A stretch of 64,000 nucleotides of DNA from Smallanthus sonchifolius (Eukaryota; Streptophyta; Magnoliopsida; Asterales; Asteraceae). The notes below the pieces were generated by a model. That model was not told the DNA's origin and did not search any database. It saw only the letters and a list, made by a program, of their open reading frames with translations. A program made the translations under genes and the position numbers. This document shows positions 12,702 to 24,008 of this stretch, one piece after another (positions within the stretch are counted from its first letter, which is position 1; the number at the start of each line of letters is the position of its first letter). The stretch is from NCBI GenBank assembly GCA_023525975.1, contig JAKNSE010000032.1, forward strand, positions 310,001 to 374,000. The letters run 5' to 3'.

Positions 12702-13246
12702 TGTTAAAAATTATTACAATTTGATAATTGTTATAATCATTCTTCTTTTGTTTCTTTGCATATTGGGCCCGGTTCTTCCTCTTGTTGATGGGCCTCCATG
12801 GCAGTGGCCTTTGGGTCTTATCCACCTATTTGGAAAAAGCCTGGCTCCTTCCTTTTTTGTTCTTGACACTCATCTTAAAGACAGACAAGAAAATGATGCT
12901 TTTCCCTAGCCGCTTGGTGTTATGCAGCCTCCTCCCCATCTCTGATGATTGCGCTCAGTTTTAGGGCAAGATTGCCCTTCTCCAGCTATCACATAATCAA
13001 GCCGTTGCAGTCTGTGAGTATATATATTGTTCATTAGAGCTACTCGAAGTGTGGATCGATTATCTCTCAGTCTTTTACAAACCGTTAATCGAGTCACCAT
13101 AATTGTAACTTATTTCTGATTATTCATCTTGTTACGGTTGGTTATCACATTGGATTTCGTCTTTGTTTCTTGCTTATTAGTGTAATAAAACAAGTTGGTG
13201 TTTGAATCATCCACTTTATATAAGATTCTGTCTAAGTTTTTTGACA
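12702..13246 (+). repeat. 3' LTR of the LARD-like element
   Basis: This 545-bp partner of 6106-6652 ends TTTGACA and is followed by the TSD CGTTC. Differences from the left LTR are scattered, showing the insertion is not brand new. Confidence 0.92.
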
Positions 13247-13251
13247 CGTTC

Positions 13252-13612
13252 GTCTAAGCTAAAACAACTTTTTCTCGTTCCAAACCATGATAACCGGTGT
13301 ATATTCATCATGTTCCACGTTGTGATTTTAACATTCAGTTCTTTTTAGGTAACTTCCTTGATTTTATTTTAATCTATTGGACATTTTAAGTAATGATTGT
13401 AAACGATTTAGTGTTTTGCAAATTTAGGTTCCTAAGTTATGGATGCTACATAGAAATTTTGAGATAATCAACAACTATTGAGTTGACGAAGCTACTTTAC
13501 GTATCTTGCTGGTTAAAATTACTCATTTGAATTTTTATTCATGGTATTTGAATACTTTGTTCACTATACATACAAATTAAGCTAAAGCTTGAGGCCAGGG
13601 CAACCAATTGTT
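13252..13612. other. Continuation of the interrupted gypsy relic, then unassigned sequence
   Basis: The first bases continue the Tat-like PBS/leader broken at 6105. No gag reading frame can be followed, and the rest is AT-rich and not assignable. Confidence 0.35.
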
Positions 13613-14032
13613 TTAGGGCTTGACAACATTTGATTCACATTCACTTCTACCTCTCCGATCACCACGTCCCTCCCACTATCTTGAATTTTCTTTTGGAATT
13701 GCTATTTATATTTGTTTTTTTTTTGTTTTCACAAATTCGATGTGAATAGGTTATTTAGGGATTACCTTCATTTTATTTTTAGATTATAACATGTGGTGTC
13801 TCATACCAATCAATACTTTCTGTTTTGCCCATAATGAGCACGCAAATTTGTTTTTTGATATGTGAAATGAAAACTTCTCACGAGGTTGTCCATCATGAAT
13901 TGAGCTCACTCAATCACACTTTACAATGGAATTCTCTTTCCTCAACGGCCAATGCATCCAAAACAACGTGATATTTAAGTTTGGTCATTACTTGTGCCCT
14001 AGTATCTCTCTCGTGGACGAAGCTACACATAT

Positions 14033-15694
14033 GGCTGAGGGGAGTGGTTCCACATTTCCACACCCCTCCACGTCAGCGCCACATCAGATTTCACATCTTT
14101 TCCACATTTTTCACATAAAAGGGAAATGGTTCCACATTTCCACACTGTCACATCATTTTATTTTTCTAATTTAATTAATTTTCTATAACAATTTAAATAA
14201 AAATAAAAAAATAACATTAAAATTAAAAAAAAAACATTACATTTAAAAAGAAAAAAAAACATTACATTTAAAATAATAAAAAAACATAACATTTAAAAAA
14301 CTAAAAAACTAACATAAAAACTAATTAATCATCCTAAAGGTGTTGCCGTCTAAGTTGTGCACGGATCTTGGCTTGCAAAGCTATGACGTCTTCGAGATGT
14401 TCACTCGAAAGGTGTTGGGTATTCAACGTCAACACCTTTAGATCCTCTCGTTCATTCGCTTCATTCCAAAGTTTGATTTTTTTATTTTCAACGGCGTCGT
14501 ATATGCCGGTAAAGCTCTCTATCTTCGCCAACACTTTATCCAATTTTTCATCCGTAACCGAGGATGCCGTAGCTTTCTCCTTTCCTTTTTGTTTTGCTTT
14601 GTCCCTCCCGATTGGACGTGGTGGTTCATCTTCCTCATACGGTTCGGAAGCTTCATTGAGATTGATGTTACAACGTGCTTCTGATCCGCTAGTCGGTGTC
14701 CCTTCCCGATCGGTTGACTTTCTTTTTGACCCCGTCGATTGGGATGGGAGCATCTCCGACACTTTATGCCATTGTGAACAATTCCTAAGAACTTCCTAAC
14801 AATTTAAAAAATTGAAAGGTTTTTTTTCTTCATCTCGATATTTTTGTAAACAAGCGTTCAAGATATCGGTGACGCTTTCACCACTTTTGCGGTTATTGCT
14901 TCGGTTATTATGTATAGCGCAAAACTTCGTCGTTTTTATACGTATCTCCCGCCACTTTAAAGTTACTGTGTCTATTGAGTGGTAATCTCCACGATTCATT
15001 TTAGTGAAGAACTTTTGTAAAATTCGTTCCCAAATATAAGTACCGGTTTGAGCGTTACCGATAATTGGATCCTCGGATATATCCACCCACGCTTTAACTA
15101 ACGCCTCTTCCTCGTTGCGTGTCCACTTTTGAGGTCCACTAGATGCACCTATTTTTTTATTTTTGCGAGATGATCCGGATTGGGTTTCGGGAACGACCTC
15201 GGGTTGGGTTTCCGGAACGAACTCGTGTTGGGTTTCGGCTTCGTTCTTGAATAAAGGCGTGTAATCTTGTTGTGGTGATGGTGGAGGTTGTTGAAAAAAA
15301 AGAGAGACCGGTTGTTGTAGTCGATAGTTCCAAAAACCGAATTATGGGGAGCCGCCTTGAAAATATTGACCGGGAGGTGGTTGAGGCATCCAAAACGAAT
15401 TAGTGTTCGGTTGGTTGGGATTGTTCGGTTGGTTGGGATTGTTGGGGTCCATAACTTTTAAAAAGAATAGATGGTTTAGAGAGGATTGTAGGTTGGTTTT
15501 TATAAGTTTTATGGTTTATAATATGGGTATATATAGAATTTTTAAATTTGAAAAAAAAATAGCCGTTGGTAAACGGCTCCTCTTTTCAAACGGCTACATT
15601 TCTCCTCTTCACGCCGTGGAGATACCCACGCTCGTGAACCAAAGGCCGTGGACCACGCTATCACGCCATTTCCACGCTACCAGTCCCCTCAGCC
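14033..15694 (-). mobile_element. Harbinger-type element carrying only ORF1
   Basis: The terminal inverted repeats are GGCTGAGGGGAGTGG on the left and GGCTGAGGGGACTGG on the right, read inward. The flanking triplets are TAT and TAA, close to the TWA target of PIF/Harbinger but not identical, so one has mutated. At 1,662 bp the element has room only for the Myb-like ORF1 gene; no DDE transposase is present. It interrupts the first copy of the local triplicated repeat. Confidence 0.75.
14334..15452 (-). pseudogene. Harbinger ORF1 (Myb/SANT-like DNA-binding protein), two nonsense mutations
   Basis: A 373-codon frame starts at the ATG at 15452 with a Pro/Asn/Gln-rich N-terminus (MDPNNPNQPN). A trihelix/Myb-like segment carries WVDISEDPIIG, IWERILQKF and LKWREIR. 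A charged, Lys/Glu-rich C-terminal part follows with a predicted coiled coil. Such proteins are often mislabelled glutathione S-transferase T3-like in plant databases; in Harbinger elements they help the transposase bind DNA. TAA at 15344-15342 (codon 37) and TAG at 14798-14796 (replacing a Trp) break the frame without shifting it. Confidence 0.8.
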
Positions 15695-16565
15695 TAATAG
15701 ATTAAAGGATGTTCAATTTGTGTAAGGTGTCACAAATTCACATGGTTGGTACTTAAGAGATTCGGGGAGGTTTGCCTCACCATTGTAACTATTATAGAGC
15801 ATAAGTATCACTATACCAATTATAACATTTGGCTTCTCGTGCCAAGCAAGTTTTTAGGGCTTGACAACATTTGATTCGCATTCGCTTCTGCCTCTCTGAA
15901 TATCTCGAATTTTCTTTTCGAATTGCTATTTATCTCTGTATATTTTTTTTCACAGATTGTATGTGAATAGGTTATTTAGGGATTAACTTTGTTTTATTTT
16001 TAAATTATAACATGTGGTATCTTATACAATCAATATTGTCTGCTTTGCCCACAATGAACACACAAATTTGTTTTTCGAAGTCTCGAATGGAAACTTCCCA
16101 CAAGGTTACCCATCATGAATTGATCTCACTCAATCAATCACACTTAACAATGAAATTCTCTCTCCTTAATAGCCAATGCATCCAAAACAAGCTGACATTT
16201 GAGTTGGGGCATTCCTTGTGGCCTTGTATCTATGGTTGGGACTCATCAGTTTCGATGAGGTTTGCTTTACCATTGTAAAATATTATAGAACATGAGTATC
16301 ACTACAACAATTGTAACATTTGGTCTCTTGTACCAATCAATATTGATTATTTTGTTCACTAGGAGTCAATATTGCATTTTTGTTCACTAGGAGCTCACAG
16401 ATTTGTTGCCAGTCACACTAGTGAAAACTTCGCACATGAGGTCACCATCATGGAGTGCTCCCAATCAAGCACCCTTAATTGTGGTGTTCTCTTCTCATCC
16501 ACAGACAAATCGCCTAAACCGTGCAGGTGAGATTTGACATAGGGTATTACTTATGGTCTCTTATT

Positions 16566-16864
16566 TCTCTTATTTACATAAGACATCATAATGACGTGTG
16601 ATTTGCCTAAGATGTCACACGTATTTACGTAAAAAAAATTGTGTCATATACTCCCACGTCTTAATATAAATATACATATGCATAAAATATGCGACAATGA
16701 GTAAATTGTTGAAATGTTCTTTTCAATCATCTTTTTTAATATATGTTTCACTAATTTAATTGGCTATGATGTGACAAAATTATTATTCGGTCTTTCCTAG
16801 GTATAAAATTATACACATTAACTATGATGTGACAAATTTATTATTAGGTCTTTCCTAGCTATTA
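16566..16864. other. AT-rich spacer with a short tandem duplication
   Basis: No gene. A block around CTATGATGTGACAAA followed by TTATTATT and GGTCTTTCCTAG occurs twice, about 16763-16801 and 16822-16859, with a period near 58 bp. Confidence 0.6.
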
Positions 16865-16877
16865 ACATAATTGGCTA

Positions 16878-17212
16878 TTTTTTTTTAACGGCCAATAAAC
16901 ATAGAATTGTCTAGGTATTCCGTACGGGGTGACCCACTGGCCAAAGGCCACCGCCAGCTGGCCCAACCCAGCTGTACGGAGCCCTTAAGCGCCCCAAGTT
17001 ATCTCCAGTTCTAGGGAAAACCCACCCGCCCGAAAGCCCACTTGTGGTAAAGCGTTGTACGCCCTTGGGATCGAACTGGAGATCACAAAGATCCCGGTCT
17101 TCCTTCATTGAGCCACCATGCCCCTTCCCAAAGTGATGCTAGTGGGGATAGAACCTGTGTTTTTTTTTAAAGAATTCAGGCTTTCTACCAGTGCACCACA
17201 TTGGAAGTTGCA
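16878..17212 (-). mobile_element. SINE with two tRNA-like heads
   Basis: An exact 13-bp TSD (ACATAATTGGCTA) at 16865-16877 and 17213-17225 brackets a 335-bp insert. Read on the minus strand it begins with one Pol III-type module: A-box-like TGGTGCACTGG near 17199, then a B-box-like GGTTCTATCCC near 17150. A second module follows, with A-box-like TGGCTCAATGAAG near 17118 and B-box-like AGTTCGATCCC near 17075. The body ends in an A-rich tail next to the TSD (16878-16886). This is the layout of a dimeric or composite tRNA-derived SINE mobilised by a LINE. Confidence 0.75.
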
Positions 17213-17225
17213 CATAATTGGCTAA

Positions 17226-17361
17226 TTGGTTTACTACTTCTAAAAGTAGGTGAACAAGGCTACGTTGAATAAGTCCTAGATTCAAATGTCGGTACCTAGA
17301 GTAAGAGTCATTCAAAATGTGTCTTTTGCAAGAGTAATCATATATACCAAAAGGTGAATAG
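17226..17361. other. Spacer between SINE and LINE
   Basis: Short unannotatable sequence. It ends at a T-tract (about 17361-17371) that is the poly(A) tail of the LINE on the opposite strand. Confidence 0.5.
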
Positions 17362-20150
17362 TTTTTTTTTTAACAGCAACAATGATCATTACTCAAAGAA
17401 AGCTAACGGAAAACTAACAAAAAAAAACCCAATACAATCACCAAAGAAAAAAAACAGGAAAACACCCAAACAGATTGAAACCAAACACTAGCCCATCAAC
17501 TCCCAGCCAGCGGGTTACTCACCCAGATTTCCCAATCAATCGCCTGAGAGATCCCCCTGTTAACCATCCATCTATAGGGCGTAATCTTAATCTCTTCCAC
17601 CAAGCTATCCATCATCTTCCTAGCCTTCGAGAATAACCAATCATTCCGCGCCAGCCAGATTATCCAAATCATGCAGTAAAAGATAAGAATCCTAATCTTT
17701 TTTCCCCGTTGCTGCTGCCATTGGTAGTGTGAACAAAGGCCTTTAGCTCCGACACCGATCTAATGCCCGCCATATCCACAGAGAGCCAATTAGACAAACG
17801 TTTCCAAATTTCTTTTGCCACCGGGCACAGTATAAATAGATGGTCTTCATCCTCAAGGCCCAGCCTACAAAGGGAGCAAGAAGGAGACGAAATATGCACA
17901 CCACGACCCACAAGTGAACAAGCCACCGGAATTCGGTATTGGAACAACCGCCACATGAAGCATCTAACCTTAATAGGGACCCATTTTAACCATTTAATTT
18001 TAGTGCTGGAAACCTGCAACTATGATTTTTCCAACTAGCTTCTACACGACGACGTCGAGAAATGCCCGGAAGAATCACCGCCCCAAACCCACTTGTCCGC
18101 TCTCGACTCAAAGCCATATGATTTGACCATTTCCTCCGAATCTTTAATTTCATCTACTCTATTCTGGGCAGCCTTCCTACTGCACCAATCCCATTTAAGG
18201 CAGGACACTACCCGGTTCGACCACTCGACCCTGTCACAAATGGCGTAGTTTTTCCATTTTTCCAACTCATAAAGCCTAGGGAATATAACACAGAAAGGTT
18301 TTGGACCAAACCAATTTTCTTTCCAAAAGGAAGCCAAAGACCCCACCGCCACCTTCCTTTTGAACAAGGCCGACCCCGAAGCCCCATTACTGCCGGCCCC
18401 GGTGCATGCCGAAATAATATTTCCCCATGTGTCTGCAACCCCAATCTTACATAGATCCGTCACGGAACCGAACGATTTGTTATGAAGCGCCCGCACAATC
18501 GATGCCCATAACGCCGACGAGTTGAGAAGCGCTTTCCTTTTCCATTTGGTGAGAAGAGTCTCATTCATGATCTAGAGGCCCGCCACTCCCAGCCCACCCA
18601 TATATCTAGGCTTTGCAATTCTTTCCCACGCGATCTAGTGAATTTTTTTTTGGCTGGAGCCCCCTCCCCAAAGGAATCTCCGTCTAATAGCTTCTAGCTC
18701 CCTAATAACTTTTATAGGAGCTTTGAACATAGAGAAGAAGTAAAGGGGAAGGCTGCTAAGCACCGACTTGACAAAGGTAAGTCTCCCTCCAAAAGATAAT
18801 TTTTTTGCCTTCCAATTGCTCAAACGGTCTTTGAACTTAGCGATTACCAGCTCCCAGTTTTTTAGTCTTCTCATGTTAGCACCGATTGACAATCCAAGGT
18901 GATTAATAGGTAACTTTTCAGCAACACATCCCATGTTGGCGGCCATCCTTTTGCAATCCTGATCCGAGACCCCAATCCCAATAATCTTACGTTTGTGATA
19001 ATTAATTCTCAGCCACGATATGATGTAGAAGCATCTTAGAATGCGTTTGAGGCTGGATATATTGACCTTATTCCATTCCCCGATGAAGAACACATCATCC
19101 GCATACATTGAATGAGTGAGCACTAGCATTAGGAATCTCTGTTCCCTTAAAGATACCTTTCTCTAATGCCCTCTTCAGCAAGGCAGTTAGACCCTCCATT
19201 GCAAGTATGGACCAGAATTTACTTTGAAGTATGGACCAGAATTTACAGATGAAATCGAAAGTCAAACCATCTGGCCCCGGAGCCTTTCCCCCGCACAATT
19301 CCGGACAGCGAGACCCAGTTCCCCCAACGAGAAGTCCGTGTCCATCGCTGAAGCATCATCCGAAGATAAGCGACCCAAGTTCAGGAAGGAGAACCTTGGC
19401 CGAATTGGGCAAGGATCCGAGAACTAATTGAACACTTCTGCCTTCACCTTATCCGGGTTATCCACCCATTCACCATTAATTGATAAGCCTCCATCTTATT
19501 CCTGTTCATGTTAGCATTAATGATACCGTGGAAGAAGCTAGAGTTCTCGTCCCCATCCGCCACCCATTTTTGCCTAGCTTTTTGCCTCAGGTCAGCTTTT
19601 TTTTTGTTTCAAGTTCCTTAAGCCTCTTCTTGTAACCCATTCTTAAAGCCAGCTCCTCCTCCGATAAATTCACCCTTTCCGCCTTGGCTTCAAGCTCACA
19701 GGTTGCCAATTCAAGGGCTTTTATCTCCTTGATTTCCTCACTCTTAACCCGGTTGCACCAACTCTTGATATCATTTTTTTAGAATAGTTAGTTTTTAACC
19801 GGGACGTAATCCTTACTACCCGTGACTACTTTGGAGTTCCATGAGTTGTATACCACCATCGGCATCTCCAAGCTAGAAAGCCATGAGTTAAAAAATTTGA
19901 ATGGGCGAGGACCATAGTCCATGCATGATGTTACCAAAACAATCGGCCGATGATCAAACCACTTCCTATCTAAGGCCAACACGGTTGCCGACGGCCAATC
20001 CCGGAAGAAGGATGAACAAAGGAGAAATCTATCTAATTTACTAGTAACCGTACCATCATCTTTAATCCATGTGAATCTGCCACCACTCATCTTGTATTCC
20101 CATAAACAAGCATTGTCAATGAATTCGTTAATGACTTTTGTCATGTTGAA
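17362..20150 (-). mobile_element. Decayed LINE (plant L1-like), 5'-truncated
   Basis: On the minus strand the pieces run in LINE order. An endonuclease C-terminal part at 20144-19788 (GGRFTWIKDD, KLDRFL, DHRPIV) is followed by the RT start with APGPDGLTFDF near 19290. The RT core and thumb at 19129-18635 show YADDVFF, LGLSIGANM, WKAKKLSFGGRLT and FFSMFKAP. A connector occupies 18568-18035 and a zf-RVT-type segment with C..C spacing and HLFILCP lies at 18019-17669. Multiple stops and frameshifts separate them, and part of the RT between APGPDG and YADD is missing. The poly(A) tail appears as the T-run at about 17361-17371. No TSD was found. Confidence 0.88.
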
Positions 20151-20604
20151 TCTAAATGCAAACTATTTAGATAACGATGCGCAGTCCTTTAGAAATATAT
20201 GATAGTATGATTCATCAAATTTATACATCTTTCAACTCTATGCAAATAAACTTTAACATAGTGGGTTAATTTCATAGTCTTCTGATCTTTTTAATTTAAC
20301 TTCTGGTCACAGGACATTAACAATTATCAACTCCTAATAAACGTTAGATTGATCATCACTTACCCTATGCTAGTAACTTAATTTAGGTTTTACTTTTGAT
20401 TGAGTGACTGACGATGGTTCAATGAGAACAATTGTTATAAAACGTTTTTATTTAAAAAAAAATAAGTTTGTTCATAAAACATTTTTATAAGTTGAACATT
20501 TCTTTAATTTTTTTATAAAACATTTTTAAAAAACAATTGTATTGTATTAAAAAACTATATAATATGTCATAAATACGTAATATGTAAATTTTTTTTACTA
20601 AATA
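20151..20604. other. AT-rich spacer, nothing recognised
   Basis: No ORF or terminal repeats identified beyond poly-A/T tracts. Confidence 0.5.
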
Positions 20605-21570
20605 TCTATACTATATAATAAATAAATGTTTTTTAATACCATATGTCATCTCCATATTCATTCTCATCATTTTTTTCCCGTCTCTCTAGCTTATTAAATG
20701 CACCTCCATATTTTAATAAGAGTTAAGTGCCTTTTGCATCCCTGTGGTTTGCTAAAAATTGTCATTTGAATCCAAAGGTTTAAATTTTGCTATTTGAATC
20801 CAAATGTTTCATAAAAATTGCCATTTGACTACACGTAATTAACACCGTTAACATTTTCCGTTAAACCTTCCTCACTTTAGGGTATTTTAGTCAAAAAAAA
20901 TAAAAAATAAAGAACGAGCCCACATGAGGTTGTGTACCTTCCACAATTGAAGTGTTTTCATCATGTTTTAGGAGGTTGTGTACTCGTGCTATTTTGTTGA
21001 AGCTGATTGAACGCACAAAACCCTTCACGTGGGGTTGGTTCTTTATTTTGTAATTTTTTTTACTAAAATACACCTAAAGTGTGGAAGGTTTAACGGAAAA
21101 TTTTAACAGGGTTAATAAGGAGTAGTAAAATGGATTCAAATGACAATTTTTGTGAAACCTTTGAATTCAAATGGCAAGATTTAAACATTTGGATTCAAAT
21201 GGTAATTTTTAGCAAACCATAGAGATGAAAATAGCACTTAACTCTTTTAATAATAACTTATTCAAAATAATATATTAATTATACTAATAAAACGTATTTA
21301 TTTTAAATTATCTTTATTATAAGAAACTTTCAAATCTAATTATGTAATTTCTATTTCAATCAAATAATAAATGAAAATCAAAATAAATTAAATATTATTC
21401 ACGTATTTTCAAAACCCAATTATATATTAATTTTTACATATTTTGAATTTTGTTTTATATCCTTATTATATGATATATTTTTACACATGTAAGATATACA
21501 CATAAAGATTTAAGAAATTTTATATATTGATATTTTTCACCCCGTATGTAAAACACGGGATCTAAACTAG
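20605..21570 (+). mobile_element. Non-autonomous Helitron, split by a MITE
   Basis: The 5' end is TCTATACTATATAATAAA, a very common plant Helitron start. The 3' end has the hairpin CCCGTATGTAAAACACGGG about 7 bases before the terminal CTAG. It lies between A (20604) and T (21571) without a TSD, as Helitrons do. Removing the MITE at 20720-21244 and one TSD copy leaves about 430 bp with no coding capacity. Confidence 0.7.
20720..21244. mobile_element. Mutator-like foldback MITE
   Basis: Long inverted repeats starting GAGTTAAGTGC are flanked by an exact 9-bp TSD, TTTTAATAA (20711-20719 and 21245-21253). A 9-bp TSD and long TIRs point to the Mutator superfamily. The arms contain repeated CATTTGAATCC blocks. 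The 525 bp encode no transposase. It is nested inside the Helitron. Confidence 0.85.
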
Positions 21571-21942
21571 TATAACATTTTATATATTCTATCCGTATAA
21601 AATACATCAAATTTTTAGCATAGAAGAAAAAAGTTGAAGGGGATATTTTAGTTAAAAAAACTTCTATAAAAGGTCCGAAATATAATATAATCTTCAAAGA
21701 CGCAGTCAACTTTAAAAATTTGTAGAATAAGTTAATGAGTCAAGTTTGACAGCTAGATAGAATAATCTTCAAAGACACAGTCATGTTTTAAAATAGAAAC
21801 AAGTGGTTCGAAATCTACAATATTTAACTCAATTATCCATTGACAAGAAACTTATGTATAAAACAAGTGGTGTGATTAAGACCAAAGTAGATGCAATTTG
21901 CAAAGCCTTCAACAATTCTCAAGCAATTTGTTTTTTTCAGTC
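21571..21942. promoter_or_regulatory. Upstream region of lectin kinase copy 2
   Basis: About 370 bp between the Helitron end and the ATG at 21943. It contains two related blocks (ATAATCTTCAAAGACGCAGTC near 21690 and AATCTTCAAAGACACAGTC near 21764), possibly a duplicated promoter element. No firm TATA box can be fixed. Confidence 0.35.
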
Positions 21943-24008
21943 ATGGCGTTCTCCCATACCCATCTGATCACTTCATTCCTACTTGTCTTCATCCCTACTG
22001 TTGTATCATTAACCTTCGATTTTACAGATATTGGTAGTTCAAACCGGAATCCAGACATAGTTTTAGAAGGTGAAGGATCTTACATCTCCTACAATGGAAT
22101 CCAGGTGACCCCAAATGAGATTGGTTCTAATCGGAACAGTAAAGCCGGACGGGCGACATACATCAAACCACTTCATCTTTGGGACAACGGATCTGGTGAG
22201 CTGGCAAGCTTCTCTACCAATTTCACTTTTGTGATTGATTCAATTGGGAACACAAATTATGGTGATGGCCTCACTTTCTTTCTTGCTCAGAATAATTCCA
22301 ACATAAGCACAGGTGGAGCCATGGGGCTTCCGGTCAATACCACATCCTATGTGGCCACAAGCCGATTTGTTGCTGTGGAGTTCGATAAGTATGCGAACAT
22401 TTGGGACCCGAAAGTGTGGGATCCAAGATTTAATAGGACTGCTTCCGTTGGTGATCATGTCGGTATTAGCATTAGCAATCTTACTTCTGTAAGGTCTGAG
22501 AAATGGTTTAGAAATATAACTGGAGGGGGAGAGTGTCAAGCTTGGATTACGTATGATTCGGTTTCTAATAACCTTAGTGTTTCCTTCACTGGTTATCAAA
22601 ACAATATATCCTTCCCTCAAGATGAACTAGTTTACACGGTTGATCTCAGGAAAGAGTTGCCCGAATGGGTTATATTCGGGTTTTCAGCAGCAACTGGAGC
22701 TTCATTCCAAAAGAATAACGTGAGATCTTGGAGTTTTAATAGTTCGGATTTACAGGTTGATGAAAAGAGCCCCGATCCTGTGAAAGAGAAAAACAGCAAG
22801 GTGGGATTAATAGTTGGACTATCGGTTATGATTGTTCTTCTTTCAACGCTTGCCTTTGTTTTGTGGAGGAGGCCGAAGAAGATCGGGGAGCCTGAAACAG
22901 AAGAAGATGCATTTGATGTTGAGATGAACAATGAATTTGAAATGGGCACGGGGCCAAAAAGATATTCTTACCATGAATTAGCTCATTCGACTGGTGGCTT
23001 TGAAGAGAAAGAGAAGCTTGGAGAGGGAGGTTTCGGTGGAGTTTATAGAGGTTTCTTGAAGGAGTCAGGCACATATATTGCCGTTAAAAAGGTGTCGAAG
23101 AGTTCCAAACAAGGGACGAAGGAGTATGCATCAGAGGTGAGGATCATTAGCCGACTCAGGCATAGAAATCTGGTGCAACTCATTGTTGGTGTCACCAGAA
23201 AGGTGAACTCCTGCTTGTTTACGAATATATGGAAAATGGAAGTTTAGATTCACATCTTTTTAAAGGGAAGAGCTTATTGACATGAGGAACTAGGTATAAA
23301 ATTGTGCATGGTCTCGCGTCTGCTTTGCTCTACCTACATGAAGAATGGGAGCAATGTGTTTTGCATAGAGATATTAAATCAAGTAATGTGATGTTGGATT
23401 CAAATTTCAATGCAAAGCTTGGTGATTTTGGGTTAGCTAAGATGGTTGACCATGAGAAAGGTTCGCAAACAACGATGTTGGCCGGAACTTTGGGATATAT
23501 GGCTCCTGAATGTGTAATCACCGGCAAAGCAACCAAGGAATCAGATGTTTTTAGCTTCGGAGTTGTTGTGTTGGAAATAGCTTGTGGGCGAAAACCCATT
23601 GAGTACAAGGCTCCAGAAAAACAAGTACTGTTAATACAGTGGGTTTGGGAGCTCTACGGGACTATGACTCTCTTAGACGCAGTCGACCCAAGTTTAGGAT
23701 CAGATTTTGAGGAAGAAGAAATCAAGCGTTTAATGATTCTTGGGTTATGGTGTGTGCACCCTGACTCTGAACTTCGCCCGTCTATGAGAGAAGCTATTAA
23801 AGTATTGAACTCCGAAGCTTCAGTGCCGTTACTACCTTCAAAGAAGCCAGTTGCATCTTATTGGGCACCTCCAGTGTCCTCACTATTTGATGTCTCCTCG
23901 AACATCTATTACCAGTCATCAAGTAGCACCTCTAACACTGATTCATCAAAGCAAACAACATCGTCCACAGATTCTTCTTATTCCCCATCTATGTCATTGT
24001 TACGTTAA
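21943..24008 (+). pseudogene. L-type lectin receptor kinase, copy 2, frameshift and nonsense in the kinase domain
   Basis: Paralogue of 2137-4127 with the same architecture: signal peptide (MAFSHTHL), legume lectin domain, membrane segment at about residues 288-306, then kinase with GEGGFGGVYRG and AVKK. The ATG at 21943 is chosen because it aligns with copy 1. One base is missing near 23183 relative to copy 1, and the shifted frame stops at 23247. In the restored downstream frame a TGA at 23283-23285 replaces a conserved Trp. The rest (23286-24008) is open with HRDIKSSN, DFGLAK, APE and a Ser-rich tail ending SMSLLR. The lectin and membrane parts are intact. With only two lesions, and one a single-base indel, a sequencing error or a very young pseudogene is possible. 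Confidence 0.85.

Larger units (their letters stand above)
6106..13246 (+). mobile_element. Non-coding LTR retroelement (LARD-like), 7.1 kb
   Basis: Two similar LTRs (6106-6652 and 12702-13246) start TGTTAAAAATT and end ACA. The 5-bp TSD CGTTC is exact at 6101-6105 and 13247-13251. A tRNA-iMet-type PBS begins directly after the left LTR, and a G-rich polypurine tract precedes the right LTR. The interior holds a hAT element and a solo LTR. Once these are subtracted about 2.2 kb remain, with no recognisable gag, protease, integrase or RT. It must therefore have moved using proteins from another element. It lies inside an older gypsy LTR relic. Confidence 0.92.
13613..16565. repeat. Diverged triplicated repeat, first copy split by a Harbinger element
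   Basis: Copy A (13613-14032, resuming about 15698-15852) and copy B (15853 to about 16325) share long blocks, including TTAGGGCTTGACAACATTTG and CAATGCATCCAAAACAA. A third, more diverged and partial copy runs from about 16325 to 16565, recognisable by CATGAGGTCACCATCATGGA-like and CTCACTCAATC-like blocks. The unit is about 0.45-0.55 kb. Short ORFs appear in copies A and B, but they are not conserved as proteins and are not annotated. Confidence 0.75.
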
